NCBI GenBank assembly: GCA_044463945.1
Contig: JBIQLW010000008.1
Coordinates: 1-64,000, forward strand
DNA: 64,000 nucleotides
Reading direction: 5' to 3'
Source of the DNA: 62-47 sp044463945
GTDB lineage: Bacteria > Pseudomonadota > Alphaproteobacteria > Rhizobiales > Xanthobacteraceae
Made by a program: the position numbers and the translations under genes. The notes below the pieces were generated by a model. That model did not search any database, was not told the DNA's origin, and saw nothing but the letters and a program-made list of their open reading frames with translations. Of this stretch, positions 49,444-59,261 are shown piece after piece. Position 1 is the stretch's first letter; every line of letters starts with the position of its first letter.

Positions 49444-50296
49444 TCCATCATGAGAGGATTTTTAAGCGGCCAATTCGCGGATTTGCCCGAGGTTTGCCAG
49501 GTCGCCGACCGTCCCTCGGCAAACGGTATCTTCGCCGCGACATGACCCCGTCGGCGCCGCGGCCGGGCAGCACGGCAGCGATGTCGAGGGTCTTGGCGAT
49601 GATGGGGGCGCGCGAGACCGTGGCCACGATCTCCTGCACGAACTGCCGGCGCAGCATCTAGAGCGCGACCGGCTTCAATTGAAGCGTGTTGCCGTTACCC
49701 TGGAAGTTTGACCGGAAGTGCGTTCTCCGGGTGAATCTGCAATACGAAAGCCGTCATACTCCGCGAAAGCGGAGTATCCAGTATTCCATAGCGGATCAAT
49801 TTCCCACGCGCTCTCCTCGATGACTGGATCGTCCGCCGGAGCCTGTCATCGGGCCGCGCCATAGCGCGTCGAAGACGCGCGTAAACGCGCTTTCGGCGCG
49901 GACCCGTTGGCGGACGATGACGTCTCGTTTCCTGATCGGACTCTCAGAGTGACGACTCCGATTCAACCTCGGCAAATCATGCTCTAGCGCCGTGCTGGTG
50001 TGGGCTCCCACGAATGCGTCGACGCGATCGTGATAAGATTCGTGTGCGATCAGAAACGACTTGCCGCCGACGCGGGCACGCGCGCGCATATTGTGCGTGC
50101 AGCCGGCGTCTTTGTCGCGCGGCTTCGGGCGCAACAGGATTCCCGCAACAACGATCAGGATCGCCGCCGCATCAACCGTAAGGGGCGCAAGAATACGAAA
50201 TAGGCCCCGGCTCGCATTGAACTTGTGGTCTCGGCGCTTTCCGGCCAGCCAAAGAGAAAGACCGCGACTTCTCCACGGAACATCCTTCCGATTCCA
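49444..50296. other. Intergenic region with degenerate sequence and a palindromic repeat element
   Basis: About 850 bases without a convincing gene. A minus-strand fragment at 49448-49657 (RRQFVQEIVATVSRAPIIAK) looks like a decayed coding segment that I cannot assign. The part 49751-49918 is a palindromic repeat, listed separately. The rest, 49919-50296, shows basic composition in all frames and no clear signals. Confidence 0.55.
49751..49918. repeat. REP/BIME-like palindromic element
   Basis: A perfect hairpin TACTCCGC-GAAA-GCGGAGTA (49757-49776) is followed by a 10-bp inverted repeat ATCGTCCGCC (49828-49837) with GGCGGACGAT (49909-49918). Inside lies GCGCGTC-GAA-GACGCGC (49864-49880). This nested layout is typical of dispersed intergenic repeats in Bradyrhizobium-type genomes; copy number cannot be judged from one window. 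Confidence 0.65.
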
Positions 50297-51349
50297 TCAG
50301 AGCCTGAGTTCGGTTGCCTCATCGAAAATATGGACTTTGTCGATCAGCGGTTGGAGATGCAGCGTATCGCCCGGCCGCACCGTGATGCGTTCGCGGCAAA
50401 CCACGGAGATATCCGTCTTTCCGGCGCGCAGGATGATCTGGGTTTCGGAGCCGGTCGGCTCGACCACCACGACCTGCGCCGGCGCGCCTTGATCCGAGAA
50501 CACAATGTCCTCGGGCCGAACACCATAGACGACACGACGGCCGTTGAGCTTCGCGTATTCCGCGCTCAAGCCGAACGAAAGACCATCATCGGCAACGAAG
50601 CGGCCATTCTCGATACGACCCTTGATCTGGTTCATCGCGGGCGAACCGATAAAGCCCGCGACGAACAGATTGGCTGGCCGATCGTAGACATCCAGCGGCC
50701 GACCGAACTGTTCGACGACACCGCCCTGCATCACCACGATCTTGTCGGCCATGGTCATGGCTTCGATCTGATCGTGCGTCACGTAGATGATGGTGGTTTT
50801 CAGCCGCTGGTGCAGTTCCTTGAGTTCGGTGCGCATTGCAACGCGCAGCTTGGCGTCGAGATTGGACAGCGGCTCATCGAACAGGAACACATCCGGATCA
50901 CGAACGATGGCGCGCCCCATCGCCACGCGCTGTCGCTGGCCGCCCGACAATTCGCGCGGATAGCGCGACAGATAGGGTTGCAGGCCGAGAATATTGGCTG
51001 CGCGTTCGACCCGTTGATCGATTTCCTCCCGCGAGGTCTTTCTCAGCCGCAGCGAGAACGCCATATTGGCCCGCACGGTCATGTGCGGATACAACGCATA
51101 ATTCTGAAACACCATGGCGATGTCGCGATCCTTCGGCGGAACGTCGTTGACCACCCGGCTTCCGATGCGGATCGTTCCATCGGTGATGTTTTCCAGACCT
51201 GCGATCATCCGCAGCAATGTCGACTTGCCGCAACCCGACGGCCCGACGAGCACGATGAATTCACCCTCGCTGATTTCAATCGATGCACCATGAATGACTT
51301 CGAGCGGCCCGTACGCCTTGCGGACCTGCTCGATTGTGACCGACGCCAT
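50297..51349 (-). CDS. Sugar ABC transporter ATPase (MalK/UgpC type)
   Basis: The 350-residue ATPase has Walker A GPSGCGKST, the LSGGQRQRVAMGRAIVRDPD signature and Walker B VFLFDEPLSNLDAKLR, then an OB-type regulatory domain (VVYGVRPEDIVF, VEPTGSETQIILRAGKTDIS). It energises the sugar importer encoded at 54.5-57.5 kb, from which it is separated by two enzyme genes of the same operon. Confidence 0.94.
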   Translation of the reverse strand: MASVTIEQVRKAYGPLEVIHGASIEISEGEFIVLVGPSGCGKSTLLRMIAGLENITDGTIRIGSRVVNDVPPKDRDIAMVFQNYALYPHMTVRANMAFSLRLRKTSREEIDQRVERAANILGLQPYLSRYPRELSGGQRQRVAMGRAIVRDPDVFLFDEPLSNLDAKLRVAMRTELKELHQRLKTTIIYVTHDQIEAMTMADKIVVMQGGVVEQFGRPLDVYDRPANLFVAGFIGSPAMNQIKGRIENGRFVADDGLSFGLSAEYAKLNGRRVVYGVRPEDIVFSDQGAPAQVVVVEPTGSETQIILRAGKTDISVVCRERITVRPGDTLHLQPLIDKVHIFDEATELRL

Positions 51350-51409
51350 GCTGAGTTCTCCGATACGGCCTTGCGGGATCTGTCGTGAGCCACTGCGGAT
51401 GCGCTCCGC

Positions 51410-52840
51410 TTACATCAGGCTGACGAACTTGCGATTGAGGTAGCCTTCAATGCCCTCGACGCCGCCCTCGTATCCCTGCCCGCTGTCCTTGACGCCACCC
51501 ATCGGGGTTTCGGTCAACGTCAGCGACAGGCTGTTGACGGCAACCATCCCCGATTCGATTTCGTCCGAGGCCGCCAGCGCCGTCCTGGTCGACGCGGTGA
51601 AAACGTAGGCCGCAAGCCCGTAAGGTAGCGCGTTGGCCCTGGCGATCACCTCATCGAAATCGTCGAACCTCACGATCGGGGCGATGGGTCCGAACGGTTC
51701 CTCCCGCATCAGCCGTGCGTCATCGGATACGTTGTGGACGACCGTCGGCTCATAAAAGTAACCGCGATTTCCGGCGCGCGCGCCGCCGAGCAGCGTTTCG
51801 CCTCCAAGCGCCGGATCGTTCATGAAGCGATCCATGGCTTCCAGACGGCGGGCATTGGCCATCGGCCCCATCGTGGTGGACGCCTCCATGCCGTCACCAA
51901 GTTTCAATTTCTTCGTTTCAGCGACGAAAGCGGAGACGAACGCCGCCTCGACGTCCGAATGGATGTAGAAGCGGCTCGGCGCGATGCAGACCTGACCCGC
52001 ATTGCGATACTTCCCGCCGACGAGAATCTTCGCCGCCGCCGTCACGTCCGCATCCTTGAACACGATCGCCGGCGAATGACCGCCGAGCTCCATCGTCACC
52101 CGCTTCATGCCGTCCGCCGCAAGCCGCGTCAGATGCTTGCCGACCGGCACCGAGCCCGTGAACGAAACCTTCCGGATGACCGGACTGGCGATCAACGTCC
52201 CGGAGACATCCGCAGGCTTTCCGAACACCAGCCCGATCACGCCGGGCGGCGCCCCCGCCTCATCGAACGCGCGCACGATCTCGACGCAGGTGCCGGGCGT
52301 TTCTTCCGCGGCCTTGATGATAACCGGGCAACCCGCCGCGAGCGCCGTGGAAATCTTTCGCGCCGGCGTCGTCGCCGGAAAATTCCAGGGCGTGAACGCA
52401 GCCGCAGGTCCGACCGGCTCGGGCACGACAAGCTGGCGGATATCCGACGTTCGCCCGGCGATCAGCCGGCCGTAAGCCCGCCGGCCTTCATCCGCCGCCC
52501 ATTCGATGATATCGGCGGCGGCATCGACCTCGGCGCGGGATTCCGCAAGGATCTTGCCTTGCTCCAGAGTCAGCGTCAGCGCCACCTCGTCGCGGCGCGC
52601 GCGCAGACGATCGGCGGCCTTGCGCAGCATCTTTGCCCGGTCATAGGGCGAGATCTTGCGCCAGAGCGGAAACGCGCGCTTGGCGGCCGCAAGCGCATCC
52701 TGGAGATCTTCATCGCTTGCGTGCCAGAGATCCGCGATCGCCTGTTCGGTCGCCGGATTGATCACCGGCTCCGACGCGCGTCCTTCGGCGCGACGCCATG
52801 CGCCATCGATATAAAGTCCGAGCTGCGGATACACGGTCAA
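51410..52840 (-). CDS. Aldehyde dehydrogenase (succinate-semialdehyde/ketoglutarate-semialdehyde type)
   Basis: The 476-residue NAD(P)-dependent dehydrogenase has the family motifs: VGPAAAFTPWNFPATTPARK, the nucleotide-binding SFTGSVPVGKHL, MELGGHSPAIVF with catalytic Glu, and AGQVCIAPSRF with the nucleophilic Cys. Together with an IlvD-type dehydratase and sugar importer it may oxidise alpha-ketoglutarate semialdehyde at the end of an oxidative pentose pathway; this is inferred from context. Confidence 0.93.
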   Translation of the reverse strand: MTVYPQLGLYIDGAWRRAEGRASEPVINPATEQAIADLWHASDEDLQDALAAAKRAFPLWRKISPYDRAKMLRKAADRLRARRDEVALTLTLEQGKILAESRAEVDAAADIIEWAADEGRRAYGRLIAGRTSDIRQLVVPEPVGPAAAFTPWNFPATTPARKISTALAAGCPVIIKAAEETPGTCVEIVRAFDEAGAPPGVIGLVFGKPADVSGTLIASPVIRKVSFTGSVPVGKHLTRLAADGMKRVTMELGGHSPAIVFKDADVTAAAKILVGGKYRNAGQVCIAPSRFYIHSDVEAAFVSAFVAETKKLKLGDGMEASTTMGPMANARRLEAMDRFMNDPALGGETLLGGARAGNRGYFYEPTVVHNVSDDARLMREEPFGPIAPIVRFDDFDEVIARANALPYGLAAYVFTASTRTALAASDEIESGMVAVNSLSLTLTETPMGGVKDSGQGYEGGVEGIEGYLNRKFVSLM

Positions 52841-52852
52841 CTCCCTGTGGGT

Positions 52853-54475
52853 TCAAGCAGCCTGCGAATTCCGCAGCGAGGCATCGCGCAGCACCAGTTC
52901 CGCGCCTTTCTCCCCGATCATGATCGACGGCGCATTGGTGTTGCCCGAGATGAGCGTCGGCATGATCGATGCGTCCACCACACGCAGTCCGACCACGCCG
53001 TGAACCTTCAACTCGTCATCGACGACGGCATTGTCGTCGTGCCCCATTCGGCAGGTGCCGACCGGGTGATAGACCGACATCGCCTTGGCGCGCAGGAACG
53101 ACAGCAGTTCTTCGTCGCTGCGCACGGACGGTCCGGGCTCCTTCTCCGACTTGATCATACTGGCCAGCGGCTCGGCGGCAGCGACCTTCTTCGCCATCTG
53201 CATTCCGGCGGCCAACACCTCCGCGTCGCGCGGATCGCTGAGATAGTTCGGCGAAATGGCCGGCGGCACCAGCGGGTTCGAGGATTTCATCCGAACGTAA
53301 CCGCGCGAGTACGGCCGCAACTGGCACACCGTCAGGGTGAACGCGGAGAATGGATGCAGGACCGGCTTGTCCTTGCGATCCGTGCTGAACGGGTAGAGAT
53401 GAAATTGGACGTCAGGCCGATCGAGATCCGGGCGCGTCTTGATGAAGGCGCCGGCGATCCCGGCCCACCAGCCAAGCGGCCCCTTGCGCGTGAGCATGTA
53501 GTTCAGGCCCATGCGGATCTGGCGCAGCGGATTCGCCATATCGTCGTTGAGCGTGATCTTCTTTCTGGTTTCGAAGATGAACCGGGCCTGCACGTGATCC
53601 TGCAAATTCTCGCCGACACCCCGCAACTCCCTCACGACAGGAATGCCGTGCTGACGCAGCAGCCCGCCGGAACCGATCCCCGACAATTGCAGGATATGCG
53701 GCGACTGGATTGAGCCAGCCGACAGGATGATCTCACGGCGCGCGGATACCTCGGTCGGCTTGCCGTCGTGGACGAAGGCCACGCCCGATGCGCGGACGCC
53801 ATCGAACAGGATTTTCGTCACCTGGGCCCGCATCAGCAGATCGAGGTTCGGGCGCCTCAGCGCCCGCCGGAGAAACGCCTTGGCGGTGCTGTAACGCAAT
53901 CCGTGCCTGGCGGTCGCCTGGAATGGACCGATGCCCTCCTGACGCTCGCCATTGAAATCAGGGTTGTGAGGAATACCGACATTCACCCCGGCGGCGATGA
54001 AGGCTTCGGCAATCGGATGCTTCTCCGGAAGGTCGGTGACAGGCAGCGGGCCGCCGCTGCCGTGCCATGGATTCGCGCCGCGCTGCTGATCCTCAACCCG
54101 CTTGAACAGCGGCAGCACGTCGTCGTATCCCCAACCGCGATTGCCGAGATCGCGCCAGCCGTCATAATCCTCCCGCTGACCACGGACATAGAGCAGGCCG
54201 TTGATCGAGCTTGATCCTCCGAGGCCCTTGCCGCGCGGCTGCGCGATGCGGCGGCCATCGAGCCCCGGCTGCGGCTCGGTTTCGAACATCCAGTTCACGG
54301 CGGGATTGAAAAACGTCCGGCCGTAGCCAAGCGGCACATGGATCCAGATATTACGATCCTTGCCGCCCGCTTCCAGCAACAGCACGGAATAGGCGCCGCT
54401 TTCCGACAACCGGTCCGCCAGCACGCAGCCCGCCGATCCGGCGCCGACGATAATGTAGTCGTATGTCTTTGGCAT
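52853..54475 (-). CDS. GMC-family FAD oxidoreductase
   Basis: The 540-residue flavoenzyme begins with MPKTYDYIIVGAGSAG (FAD-binding GAGSAG at 11-16) and has the GMC signatures GKGLGGSSSINGLLYVRG and ILSAGSIQSPHILQLSGIG, with the catalytic His region SVYHPVGTCRMG near the end. Relatives oxidise alcohols or sugars. In this operon it could make the aldehyde or lactone consumed by the dehydrogenase. ATG 54475 fixes the FAD-binding start. Confidence 0.93.
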   Translation of the reverse strand: MPKTYDYIIVGAGSAGCVLADRLSESGAYSVLLLEAGGKDRNIWIHVPLGYGRTFFNPAVNWMFETEPQPGLDGRRIAQPRGKGLGGSSSINGLLYVRGQREDYDGWRDLGNRGWGYDDVLPLFKRVEDQQRGANPWHGSGGPLPVTDLPEKHPIAEAFIAAGVNVGIPHNPDFNGERQEGIGPFQATARHGLRYSTAKAFLRRALRRPNLDLLMRAQVTKILFDGVRASGVAFVHDGKPTEVSARREIILSAGSIQSPHILQLSGIGSGGLLRQHGIPVVRELRGVGENLQDHVQARFIFETRKKITLNDDMANPLRQIRMGLNYMLTRKGPLGWWAGIAGAFIKTRPDLDRPDVQFHLYPFSTDRKDKPVLHPFSAFTLTVCQLRPYSRGYVRMKSSNPLVPPAISPNYLSDPRDAEVLAAGMQMAKKVAAAEPLASMIKSEKEPGPSVRSDEELLSFLRAKAMSVYHPVGTCRMGHDDNAVVDDELKVHGVVGLRVVDASIMPTLISGNTNAPSIMIGEKGAELVLRDASLRNSQAA

Positions 54476-54486
54476 CACTCGCACTC

Positions 54487-55305
54487 TCAGTTCGCAAGGC
54501 CGCTTGTCTGGAATCCGCGCACCAGATATTTGCGTCCGAACAGCACCAATAAAAGGCCGGGCAGCGCGAGCAGGAAGTTGGCGGCCTGGATCACCGCCCA
54601 GTTCAATTCCATCTGCTGCACGAACAGGCTCATCGCGATCGGCAACGTGAATTTCTGATCGTCGCGTATCAACATCAGTCCGAGAACAAAGTCGTTCCAT
54701 GACGCCGCGAAAGCGAAGATGAAGACCGCCGTCAGCGCGGGGATCGACAGTGGCACCATCACCAGAATGAAGGTCTGGAACTTGCTGGCCCCGTCGATCT
54801 CGGCGGCTTCCTCATAGGATTTTGGCAGCGCCTGATAGAACTGCCACATCAGCCACAAGCCGAACGGCAGGCTGAGCGTCACGTGAGCGACCGCCAGCCC
54901 CCAAATCGAGTTCAACAGACCGAGCTTCTGGAACAGGGCAAAGAACGGAATCCCGAGCAGAACCTCAGGAAACATGTAGGAGAACAACACAACCTGCGCG
55001 ATCAGAGCCTTGCGCGGAACGTTGGTGCGCGCTAGGGCGTAGCCGCCGAGGCCGCTGCACACCACCACGACAATGCTGCTGATCAGCGCCGCCTTGAGGC
55101 TGTTCGATGCCGTGACAAGGAAGTTCGTCGTTCTGAGAAGCGTATCGAAGTTTTCAAGCGTGAAACTGCCGAGCCACAGGCGCGGCTTGTAGACATCCGC
55201 CGGGGTTTCCAGCGCGGACTTCAGCATCCAGTAAAACGGAAAGAGCACCGGGATCAGATAGACCGCGATCAGGATCTTCGGCAGCATGGAGCGTCGTTCA
55301 GCCAC
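54487..55305 (-). CDS. Sugar ABC transporter permease (MalG type)
   Basis: The 272-residue membrane protein has about six segments and the EAA loop EEAAEIDGASKFQTFILVMV. The start GTG 55305 follows a GGAGG site by 7 bases and overlaps the preceding permease gene by 8 bases. Second permease of the MalF/MalG pair. Confidence 0.92.
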   Translation of the reverse strand: MAERRSMLPKILIAVYLIPVLFPFYWMLKSALETPADVYKPRLWLGSFTLENFDTLLRTTNFLVTASNSLKAALISSIVVVVCSGLGGYALARTNVPRKALIAQVVLFSYMFPEVLLGIPFFALFQKLGLLNSIWGLAVAHVTLSLPFGLWLMWQFYQALPKSYEEAAEIDGASKFQTFILVMVPLSIPALTAVFIFAFAASWNDFVLGLMLIRDDQKFTLPIAMSLFVQQMELNWAVIQAANFLLALPGLLLVLFGRKYLVRGFQTSGLAN

Positions 55306-56188
55306 GGGCCACCTCCTTCTCGGGGTGGAACGCACGGATGTAGACGATGCCGAATACCAGCAGAATGATGAAAATCACGGTCGAGGCCGCGCCGCCGACG
55401 CCGTAGTTGTTGTTGCCGAACGCCTGGACATAGGCATAGAGCGGCAACGTCGTGGTGCCTCCGATCGGGCCGCCGGACGTCAGAAGCCAGATGATGTCGA
55501 AGCGGTTGAACATCCAGATGCCGCGCAGCAGGATCACCAGCAGGATCGGCGCCCGCAGCATCGGGATGGTGATGTAGATCAGTTCCTGCCACCAGTTCAC
55601 GCCATCGACGCGGGCGGCTTCATAGACGCTCGGCGAGATCGTGCCGAGATTGGCGAGGATCACCAGGATGACAAAGGGCGTGAACTGCCAGACGCTCGCC
55701 GCGGTGACCAGCGACATCGCCAGAACGCCGGTGCTGGTGAACTCGACCGCCGAATCCAGCAGCCCGGACTGCACCATGAGCTGGTTGAATATGCCGTTCA
55801 GGCTGTCGGTCATCCAGCGCCACACCAGCGCCGTGGTCACCGTCGGGATCATGTAAGGCATCAGCGCGAAGCTGGTGACGAAGGGGCTGCCGTGCCTAAA
55901 GATCAGGATCGCAATCCCCACGCCCAGCACGACCTCAAGAACCGTCGAGATCACCGCGTAGATCGTTCCGATCAGCAGCGCGCGCCAGAACGCCGGATCC
56001 GATAATATCTCGCGATAGTTGTCGAGCCCGGCGAAGGTCATGTGGGCCTGAAACGGCCCGCTGTTGGTAAAGCCGAGAACGATCGCCCATGTGACGGGCA
56101 CGATCATCACCGCAATGAACAGGCCAGCCACGAGCAAGAGCGCGATGCCCGAGAAGTCCAGCCTGCGAAGTGTGCTCGCACCCGTCAC
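55298..56188 (-). CDS. Sugar ABC transporter permease (MalF type)
   Basis: The 296-residue membrane protein has about six segments and the EAA loop YEAARVDGVNWWQELIYITI. It overlaps the MalG-type gene and follows the binding-protein gene by 17 bases. Confidence 0.93.
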   Translation of the reverse strand: MTGASTLRRLDFSGIALLLVAGLFIAVMIVPVTWAIVLGFTNSGPFQAHMTFAGLDNYREILSDPAFWRALLIGTIYAVISTVLEVVLGVGIAILIFRHGSPFVTSFALMPYMIPTVTTALVWRWMTDSLNGIFNQLMVQSGLLDSAVEFTSTGVLAMSLVTAASVWQFTPFVILVILANLGTISPSVYEAARVDGVNWWQELIYITIPMLRAPILLVILLRGIWMFNRFDIIWLLTSGGPIGGTTTLPLYAYVQAFGNNNYGVGGAASTVIFIILLVFGIVYIRAFHPEKEVARG

Positions 56189-56205
56189 GGTCGATATCCG
56201 TCGGC

Positions 56206-57510
56206 TCAGGCGTTCTTGACCAGCGACCGGGCAGCCTTCGCCGCCTGATCGATCGCCGCCGCGGGATCCGCGCCGCCCTGCACCACGCTCGCCAGCATCT
56301 TGTTGTAGACGGTGCTGGTGTAGATCTTCGCGCGCTGCCAGACCGGCTTCTTGCCGTGCAGGTCATAGACCGGGTTGCGCGCCTGATCCCAGGCGACGCC
56401 GATCACCTTGGCGATATCCTGATGCTTCTGAACGAACTCGTTGTTCTGGTATCCGCCGAGGAAATCCTCCTTGGTGGTCGGCAGAACATGGAGCGGGATC
56501 GACCACAGGTAATCGAAATAGCGCTGGCCTTCGCGCAGATAGGTGATGACCTGCTTCGCGACTTCCTTGTTCTTCGAGCCCTGGAATACCATGAAGCCTT
56601 CCGCCGAGAGGCGGTTGGCCGGCGCCTTGCCGTAAGGCTGGAGCATCGGCTTGGTCACTTCGGCGAGTTGCGGATTGTTCTGGGCGGTGACGGCGTAGAG
56701 CCGCGAGCCGATATAGTCGGCCATCGCCACCTTGCCCGAGGCGAACGAGTTGATGATCTCGCCCCAGCCGAAGTTGGTGCCGCTCGGAGAGAACTTCGAC
56801 ATCCGCGCGAGGAACGCGAGCGTCTCCGCCAGCGCCGCCTTGTTGTCGTTCTGATCGAATACGACGTTGCCGTCGTCGTCGACAAAGTTCACGCCGTTGG
56901 AAAATGCGTAGCTGAACAGCGACGACACCGGGTTGTCGCCGGTTTCGTTCGAACTCATGACGTAACCATACTGGCCGCCGCCGGTCAGCTTCTTCGCCGC
57001 GGCTTCGAACTCGCTCCAGGTCTTCGGCGGCTGGAGGCCGGCTTTCTCGAACAGGTCGGAGCGATACCAGCTATAGGTGAACTTCACTCCCATCGGAACG
57101 AAGTAATCCTGACCGTCGATCCGCGCGCGCCAGCGGTCGGGCAGATTCTTGATGCCGCTGACCACGTCCGACACCGGCTCAAGCAGCTTCGAGTTGGCGT
57201 ACAGCGTCGCGTCCTCGATGTCGAGATTGACGATATCGGGGGCGGTGCCGCTCTGAAGCATCGACGCCACCTGCTTGCGCACGGCTTCCGGCGACGTAAA
57301 CAGCGGATTGATCTTCAACCCCGGATTTGCCGCTTCCAGCGCGGCGATGAGATCGCCGGTCACCTTCTTGGTGGTCGGCAGGGATTCATAGGTCAGATAG
57401 CTGATCGTGCCGGTAAGACCGGCCGCGAACGCCTTGAGCGGCAGGCCGAGCGTGGCGCCGGCTCCGGCGCCGAGCGCAAGTTTCAGGAATTCCGCGCGTG
57501 TCAGGTTCAT
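56206..57510 (-). CDS. Sugar-binding protein of the ABC importer
   Basis: The 434-residue periplasmic protein has a signal region (MNLTRAEFLKLALGAGAGAT, ending at KAFA) and an extracellular-solute-binding fold: ISYLTYESLPTTKKVTGDLI, GTAPDIVNLDIEDATLYANS, KTWSEFEAAAKKLTGGGQYG. GAGG ribosome site before ATG 57510. It defines the specificity of the importer; the sugar is unknown. Confidence 0.92.
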   Translation of the reverse strand: MNLTRAEFLKLALGAGAGATLGLPLKAFAAGLTGTISYLTYESLPTTKKVTGDLIAALEAANPGLKINPLFTSPEAVRKQVASMLQSGTAPDIVNLDIEDATLYANSKLLEPVSDVVSGIKNLPDRWRARIDGQDYFVPMGVKFTYSWYRSDLFEKAGLQPPKTWSEFEAAAKKLTGGGQYGYVMSSNETGDNPVSSLFSYAFSNGVNFVDDDGNVVFDQNDNKAALAETLAFLARMSKFSPSGTNFGWGEIINSFASGKVAMADYIGSRLYAVTAQNNPQLAEVTKPMLQPYGKAPANRLSAEGFMVFQGSKNKEVAKQVITYLREGQRYFDYLWSIPLHVLPTTKEDFLGGYQNNEFVQKHQDIAKVIGVAWDQARNPVYDLHGKKPVWQRAKIYTSTVYNKMLASVVQGGADPAAAIDQAAKAARSLVKNA

Positions 57511-57548
57511 TTCCTCACTCCTTGATGACTGATATGTTGCTTCACCGC

Positions 57549-59261
57549 TTACGGCGATTTTTGCTTTTGGGCCGTGGCCGATTGATCGGTCCGCGCGCCG
57601 GGCTTCAACGTTCCGCCTTGAGTCAGGGGCTGCACGCGATCCTGATAGATCGCGAGCCAGCCGGCTTTCTCGCGAGCCACGAACGCCGGCAGCGCCGCGC
57701 GCCGGGCCTTCAGTTCGCTCTCGCTCAGTTCGAGATCGATGGTGCGGGCCTCGACGTCGATCGCGACGACATCGCCGTCGCGGACCAGCGCAATCGGCCC
57801 GCCATCGGCGGCTTCCGGCATCACCTGGCCGATCGTGAACCCGCGATTGAGACCCGAAAGCTGCCCGTCGGTGATGACGGCGATCTCCTCGCCGAGATGC
57901 GCCCCGTTCACCGCCGCCACGAACCATGACGCCGATGCGACGCCCGGCCCTCCGCGCGCGCCAAGACCGCGCAGAATGATGACCTCGCCGCCCCTGATGT
58001 CGCCGCGAGCCAATGCCGCCATCGCCGCTTCCTGCGACTCGAACACCTTGCTCCGACCGCGAAACGCCGCGGCTTTTCCGGTGCCGAGCTTCATGATCGA
58101 GCCCTCCGGCGCCAGCGATCCCCGCAGGATGATGACCGACGGACCCGGCCGGACCGGCTTGTCGAGGCTCCCGATCACGCCGGCGCTAACCGAAACCCCG
58201 GCGAGATTTTCACCGACGGTCCGCCCGGTGATCGTCATGGCGTCGCGATCGAGCAACGGTTCAAGCTGCTTCATGACCGCGCGCGCGCCGCCCGCCGCCT
58301 CCAGTTCGTCGATGCGTCCGCTGCCGTTGGGCTTGATCGCGCATAGCAGCGGGACCTTGCGGCCAAGCCGATGGATCAGGTCGTAGACATTGGCCTCGAT
58401 CTCGCCCTCGGAGGCCACGGCCTGAAGATGGCGCAGCATGTTGATCGAGCCGCTGACCGCAAGGCCGACCGCCATCGCGTTCGAAAACGCCGCCGGGGTC
58501 ATGATATCGCGCGGGCGAAGGTCCTCGTTGACCAGCGACACGATGCGGCGGCCGGCCTCGCGGGCAAAATCGCGCATCCGCTGGCCCGATGCCGCCACCG
58601 GCGCGCTGCCGGGCAATGCCATGCCGAGCGCCTCCGCCATGATGTGCATCGTGTTGGCGGTGCCCATTCCCGCGCACACGCCCGGACTGAGAACCGCGAC
58701 CTCGCACATGTCCTCGATGTCCTTGGTGGTGATATGGCCGGTCGCCAGTTCGCCGACCGACTCGAACACGTCTTCGATGTCCACCGGCTTGTTGTGCAGT
58801 CGGCCGCACGCCTGATAACCGCCGATCACCAGGATGCTCGGGACATTGAGCCGCGCCGCCGCCATCAGGTGCGCCGGCGCGGTCTTGTCGCAACTGGACA
58901 GGCACACCATGCCGTCGAGCACGGCGCCTTCGACCGCGACCTCGATATCGTTCACCAGCAGGTCGCGCGAGGGCATCAGGTAACGCCCGCCGCGTCCCGC
59001 GCCGGTGATGAAATCGCTCGGCGCCGTGGTCTTGATCTCGAAGGGCAGACCGCCCGCCTCGCGAATGCCGTCCTTGACGATCCGGGCGACCTCATCGAGA
59101 TGGCTGAAGCAGATCGAAATCTCGGAGGACGAGTTGATCACCGCGATCTTCGGCTTCTGCATGTCCTCGTCGGTCAGCCCGAGCGCGCGCCACTGGGCAC
59201 GACGGATCGCCCAGCGGGTCGTCCCCGGTTCGAAGTTTGATCGGTACTCACGCCTGCTCAT
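57549..59261 (-). CDS. IlvD/Edd-family dehydratase (sugar-acid dehydratase)
   Basis: The 570-residue protein has the iron-sulfur dehydratase pattern: KPKIAVINSSSEISICFSHL, LDGMVCLSSCDKTAPAHLMA, SPGVCAGMGTANTMHIMAEA and GLNRGFTIGQVMPEAADGGP. Cys in SSCDK and GVCAG are cluster ligands. Members with aldonic-acid substrates (xylonate, arabonate) are common in such operons. ATG 59261 overlaps the upstream stop (ATGA). Confidence 0.92.
   Translation of the reverse strand: MSRREYRSNFEPGTTRWAIRRAQWRALGLTDEDMQKPKIAVINSSSEISICFSHLDEVARIVKDGIREAGGLPFEIKTTAPSDFITGAGRGGRYLMPSRDLLVNDIEVAVEGAVLDGMVCLSSCDKTAPAHLMAAARLNVPSILVIGGYQACGRLHNKPVDIEDVFESVGELATGHITTKDIEDMCEVAVLSPGVCAGMGTANTMHIMAEALGMALPGSAPVAASGQRMRDFAREAGRRIVSLVNEDLRPRDIMTPAAFSNAMAVGLAVSGSINMLRHLQAVASEGEIEANVYDLIHRLGRKVPLLCAIKPNGSGRIDELEAAGGARAVMKQLEPLLDRDAMTITGRTVGENLAGVSVSAGVIGSLDKPVRPGPSVIILRGSLAPEGSIMKLGTGKAAAFRGRSKVFESQEAAMAALARGDIRGGEVIILRGLGARGGPGVASASWFVAAVNGAHLGEEIAVITDGQLSGLNRGFTIGQVMPEAADGGPIALVRDGDVVAIDVEARTIDLELSESELKARRAALPAFVAREKAGWLAIYQDRVQPLTQGGTLKPGARTDQSATAQKQKSP

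Noticed and set aside
51734..53713. Long plus-strand frame of 659 codons opposite the dehydrogenase and GMC genes
   Set aside because: It is antisense to two well-supported enzymes and is rich in Arg, His and Ala as shadow frames of GC-rich genes are.
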